A stretch of DNA of 64,000 bases, taken from Diplodia intermedia. Taxonomy: Eukaryota > Ascomycota > Dothideomycetes > Botryosphaeriales > Botryosphaeriaceae. The notes below the pieces were generated by a model. That model saw only the letters and a program-made list of their open reading frames with translations. It was not told where the DNA came from and did no database searches. Shown one piece after another: positions 10,961 to 21,212 of this stretch (the first letter of the stretch is position 1; the number at the start of each line of letters is the position of its first letter). Made by a program: the position numbers and the translations under genes. The stretch spans positions 1-64,000 of the forward strand of contig JAKEKT010000061.1 of NCBI GenBank assembly GCA_021495925.1, written 5' to 3'.

Positions 10961-12637
10961 ATGAAAGAAATCCTCGTCCACCTCTCTGCGCCCACCTCTC
11001 GCAAAGATGATGAGCGCTACAGGAGGCTCGCCGAAGCCTATGACGACTTCGAACCTGCAACTACCATCGACTGCACTGCTCGGAACCACGTGAACTCGAC
11101 CGTGAATCAAGGCGACCATCAGGCCTCAGCAGCACCACATGATATTTCTAGGGCGCCAGCAGACTCCAAAGCCGTCCGCGATCGCAACCAGCTTTCCGGT
11201 GAGGCCGACGCAGGCGCTTCAGCCAACCGCGTACCTCGAGCTGCGGAGACTCCGGCCGCAGCTGGGTTCGTGGAGCCTGCGGATATCGTCCCTGCCTCAA
11301 GACAATCTGTAGCCAAAGGCAAGAAGCCTGAAACCTTTGCCCATGCGCCGGATTTTGGGAGCTTCATGAGCACGCCCGCATCACGATCGCCTATCGAACA
11401 GATTCACGAGATTGAGCGACGATGGGTTCACCAGCAACGATCGTCTGCCAAACGCTCTGCATCGGGTCGATCAAAGACAAGCACCGGTGCAAGCACTCCG
11501 CATCCACTGTACATCGAAGATACGCAGGAGGCCCTGGCTATGCTCGAAGACTATGTTGATGCCTCATTCTATGGTTCTGATGCACATTTCTCAGATATTG
11601 AGTCACCAATTGCTCAAAGAGCTAGCAAGAGGCCGCGTCTCTCGTGCGAAGCCGAATCCTCGGAACCAACCCAGGCGAACTACAATGCAGGAAGTCAGGA
11701 ATCCACTACCCCGCCAATTCCCAGTACCTGGATGCCGCCGCCGAGAACTCCTCCGAGAGAGAGTATGAGCTCGCAGATGGTTGATGACTATGGCTTGAGC
11801 AATTCCGAGTCATCTATGCGAGCTTCTGATGATTCCGGGCCCGTGGTTGAGAGCAAGCGCGGGTCACACGAGACCTCGAACTCGAACCCGGCGCCTGAAA
11901 AGGGTGTGCGACAAATGAGCGGCGTTTCCGAGTCTCACGACGCACGCCGAGAGGGAACACCACAAGAACCACGACAATCTCAGGTCTCCACACAGGACGT
12001 ATCTGGCGATAGCCACGCACCGGATGCGAGTAGCGAGCCTCAGGCAAATGTATCCGCAACTCCTGTCAGGCCCAGCATGGCGCTTCCAGCGGCCCCGGCG
12101 CCGTCTCATGCCCAAGAATCCACGGATTGCGATTTCGGTTCGCTCCCGATACAACTGTTCTCTCAAGCTGCACCTTCGGGGAACAAACGGGTGTTCAACG
12201 AGGTGACGTCCATGCTTCAGCTATATGCCGAGAAAGCGTCGATAGCCAAGCACTACAGACCGGCATTGGTCTCCCGCGAGATCAGGACTACGGAGCGTGG
12301 GTGTTGGATGTTCGACACGTCGGACTGGGATCCCTCACGGCAGCACGAGTTTTGGACGCGGATGCAGTATCTGACCGAGTATGGTTATCTGGGTAATGCC
12401 TGGCTGCAGCGAAACATCCCAAAGGATTGGAAGCGAGGCGGGACGGACGGAAACGAGGCGGGGGGTTTGGGGGTCGTTTGGATGTTTTGTTGGGGCCAGG
12501 CCGTGCCGTACCTTTGGGTCGTTTTGCTGACGGAAAGCCATTTGGAGATTCGGAGGAAGAAGTCGAGAGCGCAGTGGGTGGTTGGGCCGATGGAGAGTCT
12601 GGAGGTTGTGGTCAAGATGGCTGAGCCAGGCAAATGA
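10961..12637 (+). CDS. Unrecognised, largely disordered protein with a conserved-looking C-terminal domain
   Basis: A single open frame of 558 aa starts at ATG 10961 (MKEILVHLSAPTSRKDDERY). I do not recognise a family. Residues 1 to about 400 are rich in Ser, Pro, Glu and Ala with scattered charged patches, suggesting disorder; a short basic cluster (ASKRPRLSCE) could be a nuclear localisation signal. The last 150 residues are different: KRVFNEVTSMLQLYAEKA, then GCWMFDTSDWDPSRQHEFW, then VPYLWVVLLTESHLEIRRK. They look like a folded alpha/beta domain. The gene shares its promoter region with eIF3d, which hints at a housekeeping role but proves nothing. Confidence 0.75.
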   Translation: MKEILVHLSAPTSRKDDERYRRLAEAYDDFEPATTIDCTARNHVNSTVNQGDHQASAAPHDISRAPADSKAVRDRNQLSGEADAGASANRVPRAAETPAAAGFVEPADIVPASRQSVAKGKKPETFAHAPDFGSFMSTPASRSPIEQIHEIERRWVHQQRSSAKRSASGRSKTSTGASTPHPLYIEDTQEALAMLEDYVDASFYGSDAHFSDIESPIAQRASKRPRLSCEAESSEPTQANYNAGSQESTTPPIPSTWMPPPRTPPRESMSSQMVDDYGLSNSESSMRASDDSGPVVESKRGSHETSNSNPAPEKGVRQMSGVSESHDARREGTPQEPRQSQVSTQDVSGDSHAPDASSEPQANVSATPVRPSMALPAAPAPSHAQESTDCDFGSLPIQLFSQAAPSGNKRVFNEVTSMLQLYAEKASIAKHYRPALVSREIRTTERGCWMFDTSDWDPSRQHEFWTRMQYLTEYGYLGNAWLQRNIPKDWKRGGTDGNEAGGLGVVWMFCWGQAVPYLWVVLLTESHLEIRRKKSRAQWVVGPMESLEVVVKMAEPGK

Positions 12638-13800
12638 TGTTCATTAGAGGGCGCACAGATTGAAGTATCATGCATTGTAGTCCGAGTCACACGTGGTTAT
12701 AACAGTGAGTGAATGATAGGTGGTGAAGTTCCTTGTGTTCACAATGAAAATAAGTAGGCAAAACTGTAAGCGACGATAAGCTAATGACGAGATCACAAGC
12801 CGTTTATTTAGAGTATTGTTTAGATTCTGCTTAGATACCTTGAGACTCAGATGGCGCTGTCTCAATCAAGCTCGGCCTTCGTCCCAGATTGCGAACCACC
12901 CTGACAGACCTATACTTTCCAAACCCCCGTTCTTCGCCGCGATGAGGCCCGTCTATCATACCGTTGAACGTCAGTGGCAAACCCCTCTGAATCGCTTGCC
13001 AGGCATTCCCCGGTGCCCGAATCCCTTGTTTTCGGGGAAGGTGGCGGTGAATTTTTGGTGGAATTCTGGCCACTTCCGAAACGCGGATAATGATGGTTGA
13101 CAAATTGGTACTAGACCGCGTCTACCCAAGGCTCTTCCGACTGTACAAGAACGAACAGTCATAAGTGGAAGTCGTTTCCATGGTACCCGTGTACAGAATC
13201 AACCAAGTCACAAGTGGAAACCATATGCAGGGTCCACCCGTCACGGGTGGCCAACAAACAAACAAAGACAAAGATGAGGTCCGATCTTTAGTTGATTGCG
13301 AAATCTTTGCAAATAAGCAAAGATCTTTGCCTATTTGCTTGGCATATATCACGGGCCACTATCGTGAGTACAGGGGCCACTATCGTGAGATTCTTCCGGT
13401 GTTTTGCCCCGATTAGATAATACCCATCCGCCCTACCTGCCCCCCTCCTCTAAGAGGCCGCCAGCACTAGCAGCACTAGTATAGCACCATAGGCACTCGA
13501 AACGCTTGCTGGATACCAGATACACGGCCTGAGCAGCATATATACCGATGGCCATGGCCGGCCATGGCCGTGGCCAACCCCCCCCCCCCCCCCCCTCCCA
13601 AAACAATCAAACAAGCATTTCGCAAATAACCACGCCTTACGATCTTTGGTTGATTGGTTTAGCTAGAACCACGATCTTTGTTTGATTAATTGGTTAAAAC
13701 AATTAAAGCTTTGCAATTATGTTTGTTTGTTGACCACCCTGCGTCGCCGCCTTCCACAACCACCCCCCCGAACCCAGCAGCCCTCCAGCAAAGGAACCCG
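12638..13800. other. Repeat-bearing intergenic stretch
   Basis: No gene was found over about 1.1 kb. The stretch holds a direct repeat of gggccactatcgtgag (13353-13368 and 13374-13389), a short inverted repeat ccacccg/cgggtgg near 13235-13251, a perfect 20-bp palindrome at 13550-13569, a C-run at about 13578-13595, and two related copies of a cgatctttg-ttgatt motif near 13640-13690. It borders the decayed zinc-finger gene and probably marks old insertions. Confidence 0.5.
13550..13569. repeat. Perfect 20-bp palindrome
   Basis: The sequence ggccatggccggccatggcc equals its own reverse complement. A long C-run follows within 10 bases. Confidence 0.8.
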
Positions 13801-14707
13801 AACCCACCCCCTTCGCATGCATCCACTGCTCCCAGGCCTTCACCACCGCGGAGAAGCTCCGGCTGCACATCGGCGCCTACCACGAGTCGCCGCCGCGGCC
13901 GCCGTGCCCGCACTGCACGCGCTCGCCGACGACGGGCTTCGCCGACGCGGCCGCGCTGCACAGCCACATCCGCTCGCAGCACGCGGCGCGGGCCGCGCGC
14001 CTCGAAGCCGTCCGCTCGCCGCTCGACCAGTTCTTCCGCAAGAAGAAGTGGCGGGTTGTTTCGGAAGAAGGCGGCGGCCGCCCGCATGCCTTCTTCGAGT
14101 AGGTACGACGCGCGGCTGCCGCCGTGGATCGCGTTCGCGGCGCGCGGGAGCTGCGGGCGGCCCACGCCGAGTACGGGCGGCCCACGCCGAGTACGGCGCC
14201 GCGCTGGTGCGCGAGCTGGACGTCGCGTTTGGCTACACCGGCATCCCCGCCGCCGAGGTCGAGCGCTGGCGGTTGCTGTGCCGGGCGGTGGGCGTGGCCG
14301 AGGACGCGCTGCCGCGGGACGTCAAGGCGTGTCGCGACCTGCTGTTGAGGGGCAAGCGCGTCAACCTCGTCGATCTGGCGTACTGGGCGCGGTGGGAGGG
14401 CTGGTTCGTGCCGGGGTGCAGGGCGATGCCGTTTTTTCGGGGTGTGAAGCAGTTCGACAGGTACTCGAAGGCTGCTATGAAGGCGTTTCCGAGGGAGTAC
14501 TTGGAGGTGCTGGAGCGCGGCAACTGGTATGACCATGCCAGCAACGCGGTTGTCGGCCATTTGCTCACGTCCATGTTGAAGCCTTATCACGAGTATCCCG
14601 ACTTTGGACTGCATTGCGGCTTCGAATCACAGCCTCCGCCTTCCGAAAGGGAAAAACAGAGTCAGTCGTCTCGTCGAAAAAAAGGTATGGGAGTAGTAAA
14701 GAAGTAG
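13770..14707 (+). pseudogene. Decayed C2H2 zinc-finger gene
   Basis: One frame encodes two C2H2 fingers: CIHCSQAFTTAEKLRLHIGA followed by YH (from 13818), and CPHC...LHSHIRSQH ending near 13980. That frame stops at TAG 14100-14102. Past the stop, the same frame reads RELRAAHAEYG and then meets a 20-bp tandem duplication (14155-14174 and 14175-14194). Removing one 20-bp copy puts the finger frame in phase with a long downstream frame (ALVRELDVAFGYTGIPAAEV to about 14620), which looks like real protein. The gene therefore seems broken twice, by a nonsense codon and a duplication frameshift. No in-frame ATG is visible before the fingers, so the 5' end is also lost or spliced in from elsewhere. 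An unusual intron over the stop is the alternative. Confidence 0.6.
14155..14194. repeat. 20-bp tandem duplication (two copies)
   Basis: The unit gggcggcccacgccgagtac occurs twice head to tail without mismatch. Its length is not a multiple of three, so it shifts the reading frame of the zinc-finger remnant. Confidence 0.9.
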
Positions 14708-15124
14708 ATTGTACGCAACACAATATCGAATTACTTTACAAGCTACGCCACTACGAGGACTAGTGGTAACGGTCTTTGACGCAGGGTGAAGGTGACACCT
14801 TTGCATAACTAACTTTACCATTAAACCGGAATTTGCTCACAGGCATTGCTGTTATAAACGCGCCGACTTATTGGACTTCTCTCGCTGCGTAGAATCACTC
14901 ACGACGGCGAAGTGCACATTGACTGGAAACATTACTGGAGAATGGCTTGAAATTACTGATACATTTACAAGCAAAAAGTCCCAAGACGGCCGTACTGAAA
15001 GACAACGCCATGCAAATGACGTTTGAACAAACATGCCTTCGTCCGTTGTTAGAAGTGGATATTCCTCCGGGCAGCGAAAGAGTCAAATCCGCGCGGAGGG
15101 TAGATGACTCGCGAAACTCTGGAC
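14708..15124. other. Gene-less stretch
   Basis: About 420 AT-richer bases lie between the zinc-finger remnant and the 3' end of the secreted-protein gene. No repeat or coding signal seen. Confidence 0.4.
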
Positions 15125-15800
15125 TTAGTCGCAGTAGAGATCCGAGCTGGAATCGAATCTGCAGCGGTTGCCATCGTAAACGGTGTACAGCTGAGAAGAG
15201 GAACGGCCAAGTCAGTAAGCGCTCAGGCCATGCGAACTCGAAAAGAAGGCACACGAGGAAAGAACTTACGTTGACGCTGCCGCCGTCGCCGCGCGACCAG
15301 AAAGCGTTGTTGCCGGACATGTAGAAGCAATCGTAGCTGCAATCGATCCGCGTCAGCATTTGCCCTTACTCATTGTCAACACATGCGAGGGCACTCACTC
15401 GGTCTTCAGCGGTCCAGACGAGACCTCTTGGTCCCGGAGGCCCTTCATGCCGGTCGGCACCCTGAGGTCGTATCCCTTGTTGTAGCAGATGGCGGCGGGG
15501 GCATCCCACTTGTTCGGGTTGCGGTCCCACATGCCCTGGACGACGGCCTTGACGAAAGCCTCGCGCTTCTGTTGCACGTGTCAGAGCCGGTGCCGAGGGC
15601 GGTCGTGTCTGAGGGAGAGGGTTGCTGACCTTGTTCCAGTTCTTGATGCCGCCGACGCCGTCGATGGCGGCTTGGGCGGCGTGGCCGATGGCGGCGCCGT
15701 ACTGCGCGTTGCTGACCTGGCTGCCAGTGGTGCCCTGCGGCACGGGGCTGGCCTGGACGCCGGCCATGAGGGAGGCGGCAATGACTGGGAGGAGACGCAT
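15125..15800 (-). CDS. Small secreted protein, four cysteines (effector-like)
   Basis: Four exons with matching phases: 15800-15630, 15568-15399, 15336-15270 and 15190-15125, giving 157 aa. Residues 1-18 (MRLLPVIAASLMAGVQAS) form a classical signal peptide. The mature protein has four cysteines (about 85, 117, 146, 156), enough for two disulfides, and an aromatic-rich body with KREAFVKAVVQGMWDRNPNK, AAICYNKGYDLRVPTG, YDCFYMSGNNAFWSRGDGG and LYTVYDGNRCRFDSSSDLYC. I do not recognise a named family. Size, secretion and cysteine spacing fit fungal effectors or small extracellular enzymes or inhibitors. It is divergent from another small secreted protein 820 bp away, suggesting co-regulation. Function is open. 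Confidence 0.8.
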
Positions 15801-16620
15801 GTTGAGTGAATGAGAGAGATGAAGTGAGTGATGGGCTGTTTGAATGAGCGACTGTGCGATGTTGGGTCTGTATTTTGATGCGGATGCGGGTGCACTTATA
15901 GCGCGGCACACGCTCAGCCCTCAACGACCATCTCGACAAACTATGATGCTTCCCCGGAACCCCCGGATATTCGTTAGCAGTAGTGGAGAAAGAAGGTTCG
16001 TGTTCGGCTTCGTACGAAGGTACGAAGTCGCTCTCTCGAGTGCCTGACAGTGTTGTTTGCACTACTTGCTATGCTTAGCAATAGAAAGAGCGAAAGCGGC
16101 AATAGATTTCAAGAAGGACTGTGGGATCAAGACTAAGGCGACGCTACGTGATTAGCTCGGGCACTGGTGTCGGGCATATAGGGCGCCTTAGCGAGATCGT
16201 CAATGCGCCACCCAATCACCGGCCTCGGCGCGTGCGGCTGAACCATCACCGCCTCCCTACAAGACGTCAAACACGAGATACGATCAGCCCTGTAAGCCAC
16301 AACGACGTCGTGATACGATCAGCCCTGTAAGCCACAAAGACGTCGCAACGGTGGGGGAAAAAGCCTTGAGCTCCCCATCTGGTGTTTCATCCGGCGAAAC
16401 GATCCAGATGCGCGACCGTGACCGAGCAGCATCATCTCGCAATACGACTGATGAGGTGATGGCGTTAAGTCCCAAGCAAAGCCCAGTAGATCGAGCCTGT
16501 TAAAGCTAGTTTAAGTGCCTCATCAACTATATAGTCCGTCTGCGACTCAACGTTCCGCTTGTCTCTTTCCAACACCACCCTTACTCTAGCATTCAACCAT
16601 TACCATCACACTCGTTGAAG
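15801..16620. promoter_or_regulatory. Divergent promoter region between two secreted-protein genes
   Basis: 820 bp separate the two start codons. The region contains a 33-bp sequence repeated with 35-bp period (16277-16344). The bases just before 16621 are C/T- and A-rich, as in fungal 5' leaders. No known factor site is assigned. Confidence 0.45.
16277..16344. repeat. Two tandem 33-bp copies, 35-bp period
   Basis: Copies start with gatacgatcagccctgtaag at 16277 and 16312 and differ at one position near the end. Each copy ends in gacgtc. Confidence 0.85.
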
Positions 16621-17149
16621 ATGAAGCTCACCACTCTTTTTGGAACCATCGCGCTGTAGGGACCTTCCAGTTCGCATCTCGTTGCTGAACTTCCGCTAAA
16701 CATTTCCACGCAGGCTCAATGCAGGCGCAGTCGTGGCCGACCTCCACAACTTCTGCGGCTGCGGCCACCGCACCGGAGGCAACGCCGTGCAGGACTTCTA
16801 CGTACGTCTCCCGGAAGAACGGCAACGCATATTTTCCGCTGACTCGTAAGAACAGTGGACCTTTTACGAGGACGCGACCAAGTACGCATGCATGCGGTAC
16901 AGCAGGAGGAACACCGGCAACAAGCAGTGGGACAAGTGCCCCGATTGTACGTGTCAACCCTTCATTTCCGAGATCAGGAGACGGCAACTGACTGTGCGTG
17001 AATGAACAGGCCAGATGGATACGCAGGACTTTGACGGACACGTCGACATACCCGCGTGCTTCTCCTATGGATGGCACATGGGCGGTGATGAGTTCGACCA
17101 CTACTGCGGGATCAAGGGTCTCCAGGGCTACTGCAAGAGCATTGACTAG
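16621..17149 (+). CDS. Small secreted protein, eight cysteines (effector-like)
   Basis: Four exons: 16621-16655, 16714-16801, 16856-16946 and 17010-17149, all with consistent phases, giving 117 aa. Residues 1-20 (MKLTTLFGTIALLNAGAVVA) form a signal peptide. The mature part is 97 aa with eight cysteines at about 26, 28, 53, 69, 72, 88, 104 and 113, suggesting four disulfides. It is rich in aromatic and acidic residues (QDFYWTFYEDATKYACMRYS, DIPACFSYGWHMGGDEFDHY). The first exon is only 35 nt, so an unspliced reading would stop at once. No family recognised. A small cysteine-rich secreted protein beside another in an accessory stretch is effector-like; antimicrobial or enzyme-inhibitor roles are alternatives. 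Confidence 0.8.
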
Positions 17150-17565
17150 ACGGCAAAGTAGCTGTGTTCTGTTACGTGTAGTAGCTGTATGTTTTTATAA
17201 CGTCGCAACCGAATTCCATGCTTTTCCTCGCGTGCGCATGTTGCTCCAGGGGGACCGGCGGTGTACAAGTGGAGCTGCTGGTCGCTGCAAGAGTGAACCA
17301 AGCTGTGTTGTCGCTGATGCGGTCCGTGGACAGTCGGTGCGGTGTAAGAGTGAAAGGAGCCGTCTTGTTTCTGTCGCAGTCGTAGAAAATCCCAAGCAAG
17401 GTTTGGTGTTACTGTCGGATGGACCCTGGTTGGTGCGTATGCTGAACTCATGCCATGCGAGATGAGTGATGACTGGATTGACTTGGGAGGAATGAGTAAC
17501 AAAGGGCGAACTTCAGGCCGCCCGTGAAGAGCGTGGTCGGTGAGAAGGGTAGGGCAAAAGCAATA

Positions 17566-17824
17566 GAGGGATTTAGCCACCGCGCCGAACTCGATGCCGA
17601 ACTTCAACACTTGCCTTATCTAGCAATAACTACTCTGTGCGCGCATAGATCCTCAACGCCGCGCCGAACAGTTTAGCATGGTGCTAAGGATCTGTGCACG
17701 CCCAACTCTAGTTTAGCGCATACCTCCCGCAGCATAGCTCCTCGCTACGGGAACTGGTTTTCGAACAACCACGTAAGTTTAGAATTAAAGTTCGGCATGG
17801 GGTTTGGCGGCGGCTAAATCCCTT
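17566..17824. mobile_element. MITE-like element with about 37-bp terminal inverted repeats
   Basis: The left end (gagggatttagccaccgcgc, continuing to about 17606) matches the reverse complement of the right end (about 17785-17824, ending ggcggctaaatccctt) with some mismatches. A TA dinucleotide borders each side (17564-17565 and 17825-17826), as expected for Tc1/mariner-type insertion. At 259 bp it has no coding capacity. An inner inverted pair lies near 17640-17703 (gcgcatagatcct against aggatctgtgc). The transposase source is not in the window. Confidence 0.65.
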
Positions 17825-18097
17825 TAATGAGAAGTGTATGTATAATATATTTTCCTGCAAGGAGAGACCTAGGCACCAGGAGGCCTAGGTTCCAAACTTC
17901 CAAGACGCTAAAGCACTGGTCAACATTGGGAAATGTAGATCACAAAGAACAAATCGAGTTCAAATTACGGCGCTCGAGTGCTGGACGCTGAGACTGCGAC
18001 TGGCTTTCATTACCGCCTTGCTCCAGCGATGCCGACGCAGTGCAGCAGATCGTCATCAAGAAGCAGGGATTTGGCGGCGGCGGGACGGCTCGTGCGG

Positions 18098-18123
18098 GTG
18101 CCTGATCTGCGCAGATCAGGCAC
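18098..18123. repeat. Perfect 26-bp palindrome
   Basis: The half-site gtgcctgatctgc is followed immediately by its exact reverse complement. No loop. Possible binding site or extrudable hairpin; no gene starts nearby. Confidence 0.85.
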
Positions 18124-18803
18124 GCTATTCTTCCTCGGCCGCATTTGGACCTCCTTCGCCGCGTTCCCGCCACTCAACCACTCCGCTGCAACACGCGCTC
18201 GCTGCGACGTTTTGCCCGCCCTCGATGAGCCCTGCATTTCTACTTGCACAACTCATCCAGAGCGATGCATTGTCAACTCTGAAGCGACGACGGTGGCTAT
18301 TTTTTTCCGTTGCCGTGACAGGGTCGGGATCGCCATTTGCGCTTCACGTCGGTACCTGCAGAATTAGAGTGGAGCAGCGAGTGTGGGTGTGCAGCCGATA
18401 CGTCCGCGCTGGTGTTGGTGAAGGTGTGACGCAGGGAAACTGATGGACGGAGGACGCGATATGACATCGCGGAAATGGCGAACTGATATTATTTCAAAAG
18501 ACACGCAATTCTCCTTGATGATTCGAGCGGTCCCAGTACCATCGAGCTCCCAGAAATCTTGCGTCTCTCCGCGAAACGTCTCCTGGCGTGTCGGTATGAC
18601 CCTTTCTGGCAATGTTCGTGCGGGATACTGGACACGAAGGTCTTCGATCATTCTGTAAAAGAGTCGTAGGTCTTGCTATTTCTCAGTGGCCTGCCGCTCG
18701 GGCAAGACCCGTAATACACAATGCGATTCTGTGAACGATTGGCCAAAATTAAAGTAGACGTTCGTAACTAGCACTAAGGGCCCAAGGGGTAAAAGAGCTC
18801 TGT

Positions 18804-20116
18804 CTATTTAGTATCCATCTCTACCGGGCCCGGCATCCCATCCATCTCCACCGGCCGGGACCTCCAGGCCGTTTGATCCAGCTCCGCGCGGGTCCCCGTA
18901 CCGTGAGTGTAGTAGCCACCACCACCACCACCACCACCACCGCCGCCGCCGTGACTCTGCCCGCCCACCTCCGCAGGCGGCAAGTAACTCGGGTCCACCA
19001 CCGCCTGCATCTCGTGCCGACCCTCCCGTCCCGCTTCCCCGCTCCGCTTCCTCCGCCGCGCAAGACAGCAGAACATCGCCGCCGCCGCCGCCAGCCCCAC
19101 GAACCCCACCACCCCCCCGATCACCCCACCCACAATGACCCCCGTCTGCACGCCCCCACCGCCGCCGCTCCCGCCTCCACCACTCGCCCCCGTCGCCGTC
19201 CCCGTCGCCTCCGCCCCCGCCTCCCCCGACACAACCCCCGACGCCGTCGTCGTCCCCGTCGTCGCACCAGCCGACCCCCCCACCGCCGCCGTGGTGGTGG
19301 TCGTCACATCCGCCCGCGCCACCGCCAACGCGCTCGCCGGCACCCACGCCACATGCACGCTCCACGACGTCGGCTCGCTGAAGAACGTATCCAGCGCCGC
19401 CACCGCGATGGTCGTCCAATTGCCATTCCGCGTCGCCGTCGTGGCGTCGTCGTAAGCGTAGTCGTCGGCAGAGTACGTGCACACGAAATCGACGACGCCC
19501 AGCGCGGGCCACGTCCACGACGCGCACCGCGGCGAGGCGGAGTCGGTGCAGCGGAGGGCCATGGCGTCGTCGGTGCTGGCGCTGCGGGTGAGGGATGGGA
19601 GGCGCGTGCGGTCGTAGCAGGTGGAGTACCAGTTGCACGTGGCGTATGATGGTGGTGATGATGATGCGGAGGAGGGGGAGGAGGAGGAGGCGGCCGCCGT
19701 GGCGCAGCAGCCGGCCATGCCGGGCGTGCCGGCTGAGGAGCTGAAGAAGACGCAGGTGTAGTCGCCGCCGCAGTAGAGCGCTGAGTCTGGTTGGTGGGGG
19801 AGGGGTGGTTAGTTTCTGTTCTTTTTGTCCTTGCTCTTCATCATCTTCTTCTTCTTCCTCTTCTTCTTCTCTTTCCTGCCTGAAACTTACCGGCATTCGA
19901 ATTGATGAAGCCGCACGTGTTGAAGCTGGCGACGGATGAATCTCGTTTGTGTAGTGCGGCGGCGTGGTGGAGTGACGGGGCGGGCGTTATTCTCGGTTGG
20001 GCTACATGCTTCCCAATCATGTCCAGGGCGGCTGGCGTGGCTTCTGGGGAAGCGGTGGCTGCGATGGCCAGCGTGGTGTTCGCCGCCCACGCGTAAAACA
20101 AGTAGGATGTGACCAT
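18804..20116 (-). CDS. Single-pass surface glycoprotein with Ser/Thr-rich stalk
   Basis: Two exons, 20116-19891 and 19786-18804, give 402 aa. The N-terminus (MVTSYLFYAWAANTTLAIAA) works as a signal sequence. The ectodomain, about residues 30-230, has paired cysteines (YCGGDYTCVFF, AGCCATA, CNWYSTCYDRTR, SPRCASW, DFVCTY) and is followed by a Thr/Ala/Gly-rich stalk. One membrane helix spans about 291-314 (GVIVGGVIGGVVGFVGLAAA), then CCLARRRKR as a stop-transfer, then a cytosolic tail with a run of about 12 glycines. The layout resembles fungal cell-wall sensors of the WSC/Mid2 type or similar uncharacterised surface proteins, but I see no definite WSC domain. The intron carries a TTC/CTT-rich repeat. 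Confidence 0.75.
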
Positions 20117-21212
20117 AGCTGCTGGCCGTTTTGCCGAACGCTGTGTTGGATTAGCGTTCGGGGAAGCAGCGAACAAATAGTAAGTTGCGGTGGAGATGAG
20201 CTCGGCAATTCCCAACCTGCTGTCTATATTCTATTCTTCTTCCAGCCGCAGCCGCTGCCGGCAACTTTTTCTAGTTAGTGACACGCTCAAAATGGCTAGG
20301 AGGAAAATCCTGTGGCGTTGCCAAGAGCAATTGCTAACCCGGATTTGAGAAAAAGAGCCGCGATCGGCGCTTCTTCCGGTATCCTGGTTGACCCCTTAAG
20401 CTGGCCTGTGGAGCGGTCAAGTAGTATCAGTCGTTCAAGCTCACGGCCAGATCAACCAGCGCAGCGGCATTGCAGCCATTGACGCTGAAGCCGGAGCGAA
20501 ATATATTTAACCCCCTCCCCCGTACCATCGTGTACGGTAACGGCTAGCGCCAACTTAATCACCACGAAGCCTTACGAAGCTTCCTAAAATTATACAGAAA
20601 CGGTCATCATTCGAGACGTTGTAAGTGGTGGGATGGTGTAAGCGAATTGGACAAGGCCGGGGGCGGTTGTGGCGCTGAGTCGGTCCGCACGCTGACACGC
20701 GGTTGCAGCCCAATGGGGTCCGTGTGCGACACGGCGGGAGATGGATAAGCTTGAATTCCATACTTCGGGGCGGCCATGGAATAAAGACGAAGAGAACAAC
20801 ATCGTTGAAGCGTATTCGCCTTGTTCGAGAGCGGTGACGTGTCAACTGTAGAGTACATTGACAGCGGAACTGTTGCGTTGGTTAATTTTGTTGGAATTTG
20901 AATGAATAACAATGAAATCATACACCTGTTGGAGGTGTGGCATGAGGAGCGATAGGGAGGCACCCCAGTGGGGCGCTGAGATTTACAAACACGCAATGGT
21001 CTTTGGGTCCTGTTTGCACGTGTGCTTTGAAAGAATCAATTCTCAATTTCTAGCCGTTCTACAAAAACAGTGTATCCCCCCCATAGCAGCGGTGGAAAGA
21101 AACGCCAAACCGATGCCCATCTGCCGTGGTAAAAGATGAAACCCGAGACCCATGTAATGAAAGTTGCCTGCTGCGAGGTCCCATTCCCCAGTGCTCTGTC
21201 TCAATTCCGAAT
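20117..21212. other. Gene-less stretch
   Basis: About 1.1 kb containing the glycoprotein promoter and the 3' flank of the protease gene. Only short frames with no family character. No repeat of note. Confidence 0.45.

Larger units (their letters stand above)
17150..18803. other. Gene-less accessory stretch with MITE and palindrome
   Basis: About 1.65 kb without a convincing gene. It holds the MITE-like element at 17566-17824 and a perfect 26-bp palindrome at 18098-18123. Short open frames here have no family character. Confidence 0.5.
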
